A DNA stretch of 64,000 bases from Streptomyces sp. NRRL F-6131 (GTDB taxonomy: Bacteria > Actinomycetota > Actinomycetes > Streptomycetales > Streptomycetaceae), in contig JOHN01000021.1 of NCBI GenBank assembly GCA_000719695.1, forward strand, positions 1 through 64,000. Direction: 5' to 3'. Shown here in pieces: positions 9,557 to 18,121 of the stretch (position 1 is the first letter of the stretch; each line of letters opens with the position of its first letter). Made by a program: the position numbers and the translations under genes. The notes below the pieces were generated by a model. The model ran no database searches, was not told where the DNA came from, and was given only the letters and a program-made list of their open reading frames with translations.

Positions 9557-10207
9557 CTAGCGGGTCTCGCCGTGCCGGACGGCCCAGAGCGCGGCCTGGG
9601 TGCGGTCGGCGAGGTCCAGCTTCATCAGGATGTTGGAGACGTGGGTCTTCACGGTCTTCTCCGACAGGTGCAGGCTGCGGGCGATCTCCCGGTTGGAGCG
9701 GCCGTCGGAGATGTGGCCGAGCACCTCGCGCTCGCGCTCGGTGAGGGTGCCGCCGCGGCCCTGGGGCGGGCGCGGGCCGTCGTCGGCGAGCAGGGCCTCG
9801 GCGAGCTCCGGCTGGAGCAGCACGTGGCCGGCGTGGACCGAGCGGATCGCGCCGGCCAGCGCCTCCGGGTCGACGTCCTTGTAGACGTACCCGGCGGCGC
9901 CGGCCCGCAGCGCGGGGACCATGGTGCGGTGCTCGGTGAAGCTGGTCACGATGAGGATCCGGGCCCGGCTGCCGTCCTCCTTGAGCGTGCGCAGCGCCTC
10001 GATGCCGTCGACGCCGGGCATCTTGAGGTCCATCAGGACCACGTCGGGGTCGAGCGCGCGGGCCTGGGCGACGCCCTCGGCGCCGTCGGCGGCCTCGCCG
10101 ACCACCTCGATGTCGTCCTGCACCTCCAGGAAGGTGCGCAGACCGCGGCGGACCACCTGGTGGTCGTCGACCAGCAGGACGCGGATCGCGGACAGGGTGT
10201 CAGGCAC
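9557..10207 (-). CDS. NarL/FixJ-type response regulator
   Basis: The 216-residue protein has a receiver domain with acidic pocket DD at 14-15, phosphoacceptor D60 in VLMDLKMPG, and lysine in GYVYKDVDP, then a LuxR-type helix-turn-helix at about 152-210 (LTEREREVLGHISDG...KTVKTHVSNILMKL). It should be phosphorylated by the adjacent kinase and bind promoter DNA. The GTG start at 10207 lies inside the kinase gene, overlapping its stop by 8 bp, so the two are translationally coupled. The target genes are not evident; the FHA-ABC exporter lies just upstream with the same polarity. Confidence 0.95.
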   Translation of the reverse strand: MPDTLSAIRVLLVDDHQVVRRGLRTFLEVQDDIEVVGEAADGAEGVAQARALDPDVVLMDLKMPGVDGIEALRTLKEDGSRARILIVTSFTEHRTMVPALRAGAAGYVYKDVDPEALAGAIRSVHAGHVLLQPELAEALLADDGPRPPQGRGGTLTEREREVLGHISDGRSNREIARSLHLSEKTVKTHVSNILMKLDLADRTQAALWAVRHGETR

Positions 10208-11441
10208 CGGGGACCTCCATCTCGACGACCGTGCCCGCTCCGGGGGCCGAGTCCAGGGTGAGCCGGCCGCCGACGGCGGCGGCGCGGTCGCGCATCGAGG
10301 CCAGGCCGAGGTGGCGGCCGGCCCGTCGGACGGACTCGGGGTCGAAGCCCCGGCCGTTGTCGCTGACCCGCAGCACGGCGCCGCGGGCGGGGGTGCCCGC
10401 CAGGGTGACGGTGACGCGGCCGGCGCCGGAGTGGCGCAGCGCGTTGTGCAGCGCCTCCTGGGCGACCCGCAGCAGAGCGGCCTCCTGGGCCGGCGGCAGG
10501 GCGCGGACGCGGTCGGCGGCGAAGGCGATGTCGGCGCCGTGGGCGCGGTCGAGGACCTGCACCTGGGAGGCGAGGGTGGCGCTCAGGCCGTCCTCCTCCA
10601 GTGCGGCGGGGCGCAGTTCGACGACGACGGCGCGCAGTTCGTCGGCGGCCTCGGCGGCGAGCCGGGCGACCTCGGCGAGTTCGGCGCGGGCGCGGGCCGG
10701 GTCGCGGTCGACGAGCTTGGCGGCGGCCTTGGCGGTGAGGCGCAGCGAGAAGAGCTTCTGCGCGACGGCGTCGTGCAGGTCGTGGGCGATCCGGGCGCGC
10801 TCGCCGGCCAGGGTGAGTTCGCGGCTGCGCTCGTAGAGGCGCGCGTTGGACAGCGCCAGTGCCGCGTGGGCGGCGAGTATCCGCAGGAGTTCCTCGTCGT
10901 GGTCGGTGAAGCCGCCGCCGCCCCGCTTGTTGGCGAGGTAGATGACGCCCAGCACCTCGGGCTCGTCCTCGGCGTGGTCGGTGTCGACGATGGGCATGCC
11001 GAGGAAGGCGCCGAGTTCGGGGTGGGCGTCGGGCCAGCCGCCGAAGGCGGGGGCGCTGCGGACGTCGTCGAGCCGGATCGGGCCGGTCTCGTGGAGCATC
11101 GCGGCGAGCACGCCGTGCTGGCGGGGCAGCGGGCCGATGGCCTTCCACTGCTCGTCGGTGACGCCGTCGACGACGAACTGGGCGAAGCCGCCGTGGTCGT
11201 CGGGGACGCCGAGGGCCGCGTACTCGGCGCCGAGCAGGCGGCGGGCGGAGGCGGTGATCCGGCGCAGGACCTCACGGACCTCCAGGTGGCGGCTCATTCC
11301 GAGCAGGGCCTGGCTGACGGCCTCGATGCCGGCGAGGCAGGGTTCGCAGGCGGGCAGGGTGCCGTCCGGCGGCGGGCCGACCGGGATCCGGTCGGCGGGC
11401 AGCAGTCCGGCGTGCCGGTGGTCGCTTGGCACGGTGGGCAT
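10200..11441 (-). CDS. GAF-domain sensor histidine kinase (HisKA_3)
   Basis: The 413-residue protein lacks membrane segments, so it is cytoplasmic. Residues about 45-205 form a GAF domain that may sense a ligand or redox state. A HisKA_3 dimerisation domain follows with phospho-histidine H223 in ARIAHDLHDAVAQ, then an HATPase with N-box EALHNALRHS and G-box DNGRGFD near 360. Two cysteines at 32 and 35 (CEPC) precede the GAF domain and could be redox or metal active, which is inference. It is co-transcribed with the NarL-type regulator. Confidence 0.94.
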   Translation of the reverse strand: MPTVPSDHRHAGLLPADRIPVGPPPDGTLPACEPCLAGIEAVSQALLGMSRHLEVREVLRRITASARRLLGAEYAALGVPDDHGGFAQFVVDGVTDEQWKAIGPLPRQHGVLAAMLHETGPIRLDDVRSAPAFGGWPDAHPELGAFLGMPIVDTDHAEDEPEVLGVIYLANKRGGGGFTDHDEELLRILAAHAALALSNARLYERSRELTLAGERARIAHDLHDAVAQKLFSLRLTAKAAAKLVDRDPARARAELAEVARLAAEAADELRAVVVELRPAALEEDGLSATLASQVQVLDRAHGADIAFAADRVRALPPAQEAALLRVAQEALHNALRHSGAGRVTVTLAGTPARGAVLRVSDNGRGFDPESVRRAGRHLGLASMRDRAAAVGGRLTLDSAPGAGTVVEMEVPGA

Positions 11442-11559
11442 GACGCCAACCTACCGCCGTCCGCGGAGCCCGCGCGTCGGTCCCCGGCCCGGCCGGACGC
11501 AGGTCCGCAGACCTAGGTCGTGACCTGTCGCGCCCTTCGGATCAGGCCGGGGAACGCCG

Positions 11560-11597
11560 CGGGGGCGGCCCTCCCCGGTCGGGGTGGGCCGCCCCCG
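11560..11597 (-). terminator. Terminator of FHA-ABC exporter gene
   Basis: A 12-bp perfect stem (11560-11571 with 11586-11597) contains a smaller nested CCCC/GGGG stem. It starts 22 bases after the exporter stop. Confidence 0.75.
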
Positions 11598-11618
11598 TGG
11601 TGGTGGCGGTGCCGGGCG

Positions 11619-14171
11619 TCAGCCCTTCTGCATGACCTCGGGCTCGTGGCGGCGCTGGAGGCGCGTGACGATGACGCCGATGGCGATCGACATCAGGACC
11701 AGGATCCCGGCGTCGATCCAGAACTGGGTCGCGGTGTGCTCCCACAGCGGGTCGTACTCGGGGTTCTGGAAGTCCTTGTTCCAGGGGCCGAGCAGGTGCG
11801 AGAGGTCGAGCGTGGTGGCGACCATGCCGGTGCCCCAGCGGGCCGGCATCAGCCAGGCGAACTGCTCCAGGCCGGGCTTGGAGAAGATCTGGAACAGGCA
11901 GCCGGTGAAGACCACCTGGATGATGGCGAACATGACCAGCAGCGGCATGGTCTTCTCGGCGGTCTTGACCAGTGCGGAGATCGCCAGGCCGAACATCATC
12001 GAGGCGAAGCTCAGCAGGATCAGGCCGAGGCTCATCTCCAGGATCGGCAGGTCCTTGATCACCAGACCGTGCGCGGGCAGCTTGCGCGGCAGGAAGCCGA
12101 CGGCGGAGATGATCGCGCCCTGGATCACGCTGAAGAAGCCCAGCACGATGATCTTGGACATCATGTACGCCGAGCGGGACAGGCCGGTGGCCCGTTCTCG
12201 TTCGTAGATCGCCCGTTCCTTGATCAACTCTCGGACCGAGTTCGCCGCGCCGGAGAAACAGGCACCGATCGCCAGGATCAGCATGATCGTCGCGGCGCCG
12301 CTGTTCAGACCGAGCTGCGACTTGGGGTTGGGCGCCAGACCGGGCTCGTTCGGGATCAGCACGCTGACCGCGCCGAGCACGGCCGGCAGCAGCACGGACA
12401 GCGCCAGGAAGCCCCGGTCGGAGGCGAGCACCGAGGCGTAGCGGCGGATCAGCGTCCACAGCTGCGAGCCCCAGCTCTGCGGCTTCGGCGGACGGACCGC
12501 CTCCTGGACGATCTGCGCCGACTGCACGGTGCCCGACTCGACGTCGGCCGAGTACTGCTGGTGGTGCACCGAGCTCCGGTAGCGGCCGGCCCAGTCGTGG
12601 TCCGGGTAGTTCTCGAAGGCCTGGAAGACATCGGCCCAGGTCTCGTACCCGAAGAAGTGCAGCGCCTCGTCCGGCGGGCCGAAGTAGGCCACCGAACCGC
12701 CCGGGGCCATCACCAGCAGCCGGTCGCAGAGCGCGAGTTCGGCCACCGAGTGGGTGACGACCAGGATGGTGCGGCCGTCGTCGGCGAGACCGCGCAGCAT
12801 CTGCATGACCTCGCGGTCCATGCCCGGGTCGAGGCCCGAGGTGGGCTCGTCCAGGAAGATCAGCGACGGCTTGGTGAGCAGCTCCAGGGCGACCGAGACG
12901 CGCTTCTGCTGGCCGCCGGAGAGCGCGGTGATCCGGTTGTCGGCCCGCTTGTCGAGGCGCAGCTCGTAGAGCACCTCGTCGATCCGCGCCTCGCGCTCGC
13001 GGGCCTCGGTGTCACCGGGGAAGCGCAGCCGGGCCGCGTACTTGAGGCCGGTGCGGACGGTGAGTTCCTTGTGCAGGATCTCCGACTGCGGCACCAGGCC
13101 GATGCGCGAGCGCAGTTCGGCGAACTGCTTGTAGAGGTTGCGGCCGTCGTAGAGGACGTCGCCCCGGTCGGCCGGACGGTAGCCGGTGAGGGCGCGCAGC
13201 AGGGTCGACTTGCCGGAGCCGGACGGGCCGATGACCGCGACCAGGGACTTCTCCGGGACGCCGAAGCTGACGTCGTTGAGCAGGACCTTCTTGCCGCCCT
13301 TGAAGTCGACCTCGACGGTCAGGTGGCGGGCGGAGAAGGAGACCGCGCCGGTGTCGACGAACTCCTGCAGCTGGTCGCCGACCAGCACGAAGCTGGAGTG
13401 ACCGACGGTCAGCCGGTCCTGCGGCCCGATCAGCTGGCGCTCGACCCGCAGACCGTTGAGGAAGATGCCGTTGTGGCTGCCGAGGTCGACGATCTCGTAC
13501 CGGCCGTCGGGCAGCTGGCGCAGCTCGGCGTGGTGGCGGGAGACCTGGAGGTCGGAGACGACGATGTCGTTGTCGAGCGCGCGACCGATCCGCATGGTGT
13601 TCATGCCGGCGGTCAGGTTGCGGATGACGGTCGGCTGCGGGCCGCCGTCGTGCGCGGCCGGCGCCTGCTGCGGGAAGCCCTGCGGACCGGGCTGCCCCGG
13701 GAAGCCCTGCTGCTGCGGGAACGGCTGCGGCTGGGCCTGCGGCTGCTGCCACTGCTGCGGCGGCTGCTGCTGCGGGTAGGGCTGCTGCTGGGCCGCCGGG
13801 GGCTGCCACTGCTGCTGCGGGGCGGCGCTCCGGCTGGTGGCCGCCTCGTGCCAGGCCGGGGCCTGGGCGGCCTGGGCGACCGGCGCGGAGAAGGCGAGCC
13901 GCGGGCCGTTCTCGGCGTTGCCGAGGTTGACCACGGCACCCGGGAACAGCTGCGCCTGCAAGGTGCGGGCGCCGCCGGTGTAGGTGCCGTTGGTGCTGCC
14001 GTGGTCGTCCAGCTGCCAACCCGCCCCGTTGAAGGAGATGGTGGCGTGCTGCCAGGACACCCGCGCGTCGTCGAACTGGAAGTCCGCCTGCGGATTGCGA
14101 CCGATGGTGTAGGACCGCCCGGGTTCCAGGACCCGCTGCTGTCCGTTGATCTCGATGACGAGTTGCGGCAC
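11619..14171 (-). CDS. FHA-FHA-ABC exporter (Rv1747-like half transporter)
   Basis: One 850-residue chain carries two forkhead-associated domains, an ABC ATPase and an ABC-2 permease. FHA1 spans about 20-95 (IGRNPQAD, GSTNGT at 58-63) and FHA2 about 190-262 (IGRALDND, SRHHAELR, GSHNGIFLNG). A Gln/Pro-rich linker (about 118-170) separates them. Walker A is GPSGSGKST at 315-323, then LSGGQQKR and FLDEPTSGLD. Six membrane segments lie at about 600-845. In mycobacteria the homologue Rv1747 binds phospho-threonine peptides through FHA and exports a cell-wall lipid-linked product. By analogy a Ser/Thr kinase should regulate this one. The GTG start at 14171 is supported by FHA1 alignment; its ribosome-binding site is weak. 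Confidence 0.93.
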   Translation of the reverse strand: MPQLVIEINGQQRVLEPGRSYTIGRNPQADFQFDDARVSWQHATISFNGAGWQLDDHGSTNGTYTGGARTLQAQLFPGAVVNLGNAENGPRLAFSAPVAQAAQAPAWHEAATSRSAAPQQQWQPPAAQQQPYPQQQPPQQWQQPQAQPQPFPQQQGFPGQPGPQGFPQQAPAAHDGGPQPTVIRNLTAGMNTMRIGRALDNDIVVSDLQVSRHHAELRQLPDGRYEIVDLGSHNGIFLNGLRVERQLIGPQDRLTVGHSSFVLVGDQLQEFVDTGAVSFSARHLTVEVDFKGGKKVLLNDVSFGVPEKSLVAVIGPSGSGKSTLLRALTGYRPADRGDVLYDGRNLYKQFAELRSRIGLVPQSEILHKELTVRTGLKYAARLRFPGDTEAREREARIDEVLYELRLDKRADNRITALSGGQQKRVSVALELLTKPSLIFLDEPTSGLDPGMDREVMQMLRGLADDGRTILVVTHSVAELALCDRLLVMAPGGSVAYFGPPDEALHFFGYETWADVFQAFENYPDHDWAGRYRSSVHHQQYSADVESGTVQSAQIVQEAVRPPKPQSWGSQLWTLIRRYASVLASDRGFLALSVLLPAVLGAVSVLIPNEPGLAPNPKSQLGLNSGAATIMLILAIGACFSGAANSVRELIKERAIYERERATGLSRSAYMMSKIIVLGFFSVIQGAIISAVGFLPRKLPAHGLVIKDLPILEMSLGLILLSFASMMFGLAISALVKTAEKTMPLLVMFAIIQVVFTGCLFQIFSKPGLEQFAWLMPARWGTGMVATTLDLSHLLGPWNKDFQNPEYDPLWEHTATQFWIDAGILVLMSIAIGVIVTRLQRRHEPEVMQKG

Positions 14172-14414
14172 TCTCGTCTGCCCCGCTCTCTCGGTTCCCC
14201 CGATGGTGCGCCCCGGCCAGGTGGGGCGAAATGATCGTGATTCTGACGGGGGAATCATTCCAGCCCGTCGGCCGTGGGTGAAAGTCGCCCCCGGGGACTG
14301 TGACCAGGCGGCAACGATTCGCGGACCGGCCTTGTACGACCGGCCCGTCCGACTCGTCCACGACCCGGACGGGTGCCGTGGCCCCGTCGGCCTGCGGGTA
14401 GCGTGGGAGACACC

Positions 14415-15680
14415 ATGAACGCATCGCCCTTGGCCGCCGAGCCGTTCCCCGCCCCGCAGCCCCGGACCGAGGACGGGCGCACCCTGCTCGTCAAGGTGTT
14501 CGGCAAGGACCGCCCCGGCATCACCGCCGGGCTCTTCGCCACCCTGGCCGGGTTCGGCGTGGAGGTCGTCGACATCGAGCAGGTGGTGACCCGTGGCCGG
14601 ATAACGCTCTGCGCCCTGGTCTCCGCCCCCGCCGCGCGGGGCGCCGAGGGCGACCTGCGCTCCGTCGTGCACCGCTGGGCCGAGGAGCAGAAGCTCCAGG
14701 CCGAGATCATCTCCGGCATCGGCGACAACCGGCCGCGTCGGGAGGGCCGCTCGCACGTCACCGTGCTGGGCCACCCGCTGACCGCCTCCGCCGTCGCCGC
14801 GCTCACCGCGCGGGTCACCGCCGCCGGCGGCAACATCGACCGTGTCTTCCGCCTGGCCAAGTACCCGGTGACCGCCGTCGAGCTGGCCGTCTCGGGTGTG
14901 GCCACCGACCGGCTGCGGGCCGAGCTGGCCCAGGAGGCGGCCACCCAGCGGGTGGACGTCGCGGTGGTGGCGGCCGGGCTGGAGCGCCGGGCCAAGCGGC
15001 TGATCGTCATGGACGTCGACTCGACGCTGATCCAGGACGAGGTGATCGAACTGTTCGCCGCCCACGCGGGCTGCGAGGCGAAGGTCGCCGAGGTGACGGC
15101 GGCGGCGATGCGCGGGGAGCTGGACTTCGCGGAGTCGCTGCGCGCCCGGGTGGCGCTGCTGGCCGGGCTGGACGCCGCGGTGACCGAGAAGGTGCGCGCG
15201 GAGGTCCGGTTCACGCCGGGCGCTCGCACCCTGATCCGCACGCTGCAGCGGCTGGGCTTCCAGGTGGCGGTGGTGTCCGGCGGCTTCACCCAGGTCACCG
15301 ACCACCTGGTGGAGCAGCTGGGGCTGGACTTCGCGGCCGCGAACACCCTGGAGGTGGTGGACGGGAAGTTCACCGGCCGGGTGGTCGGCGAGATCGTCGA
15401 CCGGGCGGGCAAGGCGCGCTGGCTGGAGCGGTTCGCCGAGCAGGCCAAGGTGCCGCTGGAGCAGACGGTGGCGATCGGCGACGGCGCCAACGACCTGGAC
15501 ATGCTGAACGCGGCCGGGCTGGGCGTGGCCTTCAACGCCAAGCCGGTGGTGCGGGAGGCCGCGGACACGGCGGTGAACGTGCCGTTCCTGGACACCGTGC
15601 TGTACCTGCTCGGGATCACCCGCGAGGAGGTCGAGGCGGCCGACGTCGCCGAGGTCCTGGACGACCCGGCGGCCGGCTGA
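14415..15680 (+). CDS. serB: Phosphoserine phosphatase with ACT domain
   Basis: This enzyme makes L-serine from O-phosphoserine, the last step of serine biosynthesis. The 421-residue protein has an N-terminal ACT domain (about residues 20-105), a second less regular ACT-like region to 190, then a HAD phosphatase core: DVDST at 200-204 (nucleophile D200, acid D202), VVSGGF near 305 and IGDGANDLDML near 370. The two-ACT form is usual in actinobacteria and may sense serine. The ATG at 14415 has GGGAG five bases upstream. Confidence 0.96.
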   Translation: MNASPLAAEPFPAPQPRTEDGRTLLVKVFGKDRPGITAGLFATLAGFGVEVVDIEQVVTRGRITLCALVSAPAARGAEGDLRSVVHRWAEEQKLQAEIISGIGDNRPRREGRSHVTVLGHPLTASAVAALTARVTAAGGNIDRVFRLAKYPVTAVELAVSGVATDRLRAELAQEAATQRVDVAVVAAGLERRAKRLIVMDVDSTLIQDEVIELFAAHAGCEAKVAEVTAAAMRGELDFAESLRARVALLAGLDAAVTEKVRAEVRFTPGARTLIRTLQRLGFQVAVVSGGFTQVTDHLVEQLGLDFAAANTLEVVDGKFTGRVVGEIVDRAGKARWLERFAEQAKVPLEQTVAIGDGANDLDMLNAAGLGVAFNAKPVVREAADTAVNVPFLDTVLYLLGITREEVEAADVAEVLDDPAAG

Positions 15681-15782
15681 CGGCACCGGGGGCCGCGGCC
15701 CGGCCGGCACCACTCCGACGGGCGACAGCGCGACGCCCCCGACGGACGGACCCCCACGGACGGACGGCGAGGGGCGAACGAA

Positions 15783-15823
15783 CGGCGAGGGGCGCGCGGA
15801 CCATGTCCGCGCGCCCCTCGCCG
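15783..15823. terminator. Bidirectional terminator between serB and SixA-type gene
   Basis: A perfect 18-bp stem (15783-15800 with 15806-15823) and five-base loop CCATG lies between two converging genes. Fragments of its left arm (GGCGAGGGGCG) are repeated just upstream at about 15768. Confidence 0.85.
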
Positions 15824-15844
15824 TCGTCCGGGTGCTCCCCGGGC

Positions 15845-16372
15845 TCAGTCCTGCGGCGTGAAGTACGAGACCAGCTCGGCCACGCCCGGCTCGACGTTCT
15901 TCCAGGAGCCGGAGAAGCTGAGCACCGCGACGGCCGCGGTCGGGAACCCGCCGAGCCGCAGCCGCTCCAGCGCGTCCCGGTCGCCCTCGTCACCGGCCAG
16001 CACCTGGGTCAGGCCGAGCACCCCCGGGTTGTGGCCGACCAGGACCAGGTCGGCGTACTCCTCCGGGGTCTCCTGGAGGACGGTGATGATCTCGCCCGGG
16101 CTGGCCTCGTAGATCCGGTCCTCGTAGACCGTCTTCCGCGCGCGCTTGGGCAGCTCGTGCGCGGCGAGCTTCCACGTCTCCCGGGTGCGCAGGGCGGTGG
16201 AGCAGAGCACGTAGTCGGGGTTGATGCCGGAGTCGGAGAGCCAGCGGCCGGCTTCCGGGGCCTGGTGGCGGCCCCGGTCGGCCAGCGGCCGCTCGTGGTC
16301 GTCGACGCCGTCCGGCCAGTCGGCCTTGGCATGGCGGAGAACGATGATCCTGCGGGGCGTGTCGGCGCTCAT
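15845..16372 (-). CDS. SixA-type histidine phosphatase
   Basis: The 175-residue protein belongs to the histidine phosphatase superfamily. The catalytic LRHAKADW motif is at about residues 12-19, the second histidine lies in LVGHNPGV near 108, and the conserved arginine in RTRETW near 64. Short members resemble SixA, which dephosphorylates phosphohistidine on signalling proteins, but the substrate here is unknown. I use the ATG at 16372 (MSADTPRR); a TTG three codons earlier is possible and neither has a strong ribosome-binding site. Confidence 0.92.
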   Translation of the reverse strand: MSADTPRRIIVLRHAKADWPDGVDDHERPLADRGRHQAPEAGRWLSDSGINPDYVLCSTALRTRETWKLAAHELPKRARKTVYEDRIYEASPGEIITVLQETPEEYADLVLVGHNPGVLGLTQVLAGDEGDRDALERLRLGGFPTAAVAVLSFSGSWKNVEPGVAELVSYFTPQD

Positions 16373-16484
16373 ACCCAGCAAGCTTGGCAGAAAAGCCGGC
16401 CGGGAGCGCGGTGCTGCCCCATGGCGCCACCCTGCGCGGCGGGGAGTGCCATCATGCGGGGTTCACCGGGGCGTCCCCCCGCGG

Positions 16485-16607
16485 TCAGCCGACGTTCCGG
16501 GCGACGATCGCGACGACGACCAGCAGGGCGACGATGCCGCCGATGATCGCGGCGAGCTGGCCGAGCTTCTTGTGGCCGTCGGTGGGGTTCGGTTCGAGAA
16601 CGGGCAT
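16485..16607 (-). CDS. SGM_5486-type small transporter-associated membrane protein
   Basis: A 40-residue protein begins MPVLEPNPTDGHKKLGQL, followed by one hydrophobic helix (about 19-37, AAIIGGIVALLVVVAIV) and RNVG. It matches my memory of the SGM_5486 family, tiny proteins encoded next to CynX/NimT MFS exporters. GGGAGAA lies eight bases before the ATG. It is downstream of the MFS gene on the same strand, separated by 133 bases. A role as an accessory transmembrane subunit is inferred from context only. Confidence 0.8.
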   Translation of the reverse strand: MPVLEPNPTDGHKKLGQLAAIIGGIVALLVVVAIVARNVG

Positions 16608-16740
16608 GCCCGGATTCTCCCACCCCGAACACGCCCGTCCACCACCGGCCCCGGCGGTCGCCGGGCGCCGGTGACGGACGGGACCGGTGGTGGACCGGGC
16701 CGGTGGCCGTCGGGCCCGGCGACCGTCGGTCCGGTGGCCG

Positions 16741-18036
16741 TCAGGCCCGGGACGCCGCCGGGAGCGCCTCGTCCTCGATGTGCCGGGCCCGGGCCGCCCG
16801 CAGGCCGAACAGCATCTGCGGCACCAGCAGCACCGCCAGGAAGCCGAGCGGCAGGTACCACTCGCCGGTGGCCTGGTACAGCCGGCCGATCAGGATCGGG
16901 CCGGGGATCGAGATCAGGTAGCCGACGCCCTGGGCGAAGGCCGACAGCTGGGCCACCCCGCCGGCCGTCCGGGCACGCAGGCCGATCATGGTCAGCACCA
17001 GCGGGAACGCGCAGTTGGACAGGCCCACCAGGACCGCCCACAGCCAGGGCGCGCCGGCCGGGGCCAGCGCCAGCCCGGTGTAGCCGACGATGCCGAAGCT
17101 CGCCAGGACCACCACGAAGAGCCGCTGGTCGCCACGGCGGGCGGCCAGGTTGGGCAGGACGAAGGAGACCGGCACGCCGATCACCATGGTCAGCGCCAGG
17201 AGCACGCCCGAGGTGCCCTCGGAGACCCCGGCGTCCTGGAAAATCGTCGGCAGCCAGCCCATCACCACGTACGCGCCGGTGGCCTGGAAGCCGAAGAAGA
17301 CGGCCAGCGCCCAGGCGGTGCGGCTGCGGGTGATCGGCAGCCGCACGGCGCCGGCCGCGTCGCCCGCCGCCCCGCCGGACTCCCGCCGCCGGGACAGCAG
17401 CACCGGCAGCCAGAGCAGCAGCGCGAGGGCGCCGAGCCCGGCCCAGACCCCGAGGCCGAGCCGCCAGTCGCCGCCGAGCGCCTTGGTCATCGGAACGGTG
17501 ACGGCCGCCGCCAGCGCGGTGCCGGCCGACAGCGCCATCGAGTAGAGGCCGATCATCGGCCCGACCCGGTCCGGGAAGTACCGCTTGATCACGACCGGGA
17601 TCAGCACGTTGGAGACCGCGACACCGGCCAGCGCGAGGGCGGTGAGCAGCAGGAAGACGGCCGTGCCGCCGGCGAAGGAGCGCGCCAGCACGCCCGCGGT
17701 GATGGCGCCCATGCTCGCGGTGACCACCGCGACCGGGCCGAGCCGGCGGGCCAGGCCCGGCGCGGCGAAGCCGAACAGGGCGAAGCAGAGCGAGGGGACG
17801 GCGGTGAGCAGGCCGGCCACCGTCGGGCTCATCCCGAGGTCGGTGCGGACCTGCTCCAGCAGCGGCCCGAGGCTGGTGACCACCGGGCGGAGGTTGAACG
17901 CGGCGGCGGCGATCGCGACGGCGAACAGCCAGCCGAGGTAGCGGCGGTGGGGCGGGGCGGGCCGCTCGGTCTGCGGCCGGGTCCCGACCCGGGGGGAAGC
18001 GGTGACGGGATCTGCGGTGTCTGCTGCGGACGACAT
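16741..18036 (-). CDS. CynX/NimT-type MFS transporter
   Basis: The 431-residue protein has twelve predicted membrane segments and the CynX/NimT signature FNLRPVVTSLGPLLEQVRTDL at about residues 47-67, plus the loop GFAAPGLARRLGP. Members move cyanate, 2-nitroimidazole or other small compounds, mostly outward; the substrate here is unknown. Possible starts are ATG codons at 18048, 18045 and 18036, none with a clear Shine-Dalgarno. A perfect palindrome covers the first two, so transcription may begin very close to translation. The divergent GntR gene is the likely regulator. Confidence 0.93.
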   Translation of the reverse strand: MSSAADTADPVTASPRVGTRPQTERPAPPHRRYLGWLFAVAIAAAAFNLRPVVTSLGPLLEQVRTDLGMSPTVAGLLTAVPSLCFALFGFAAPGLARRLGPVAVVTASMGAITAGVLARSFAGGTAVFLLLTALALAGVAVSNVLIPVVIKRYFPDRVGPMIGLYSMALSAGTALAAAVTVPMTKALGGDWRLGLGVWAGLGALALLLWLPVLLSRRRESGGAAGDAAGAVRLPITRSRTAWALAVFFGFQATGAYVVMGWLPTIFQDAGVSEGTSGVLLALTMVIGVPVSFVLPNLAARRGDQRLFVVVLASFGIVGYTGLALAPAGAPWLWAVLVGLSNCAFPLVLTMIGLRARTAGGVAQLSAFAQGVGYLISIPGPILIGRLYQATGEWYLPLGFLAVLLVPQMLFGLRAARARHIEDEALPAASRA

Positions 18037-18041
18037 GCAGG

Positions 18042-18058
18042 CCATCATAGAATGATGG
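18042..18058. promoter_or_regulatory. 17-bp palindromic operator candidate for GntR regulator
   Basis: CCATCAT AGA ATGATGG is a perfect 7-3-7 palindrome spanning the upstream start codons of the MFS gene and lying 64 bases before the GntR start. The half-sites resemble the ATCAT/ATGAT halves bound by FadR-subfamily GntR proteins. A further ATGATGG half-site occurs at 18086. Confidence 0.7.
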
Positions 18059-18121
18059 GATGAATTAGCGCATCCTTGAATTGGCATGATGGCCCGACCC
18101 ACCCGACCCAAGGAGTCCCCC

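Noticed and set aside
11619..15713. Extended 1364-codon frame of the FHA-ABC exporter
   Set aside because: The upstream part is antisense to serB and has no homology; the FHA domain begins at the GTG at 14171.
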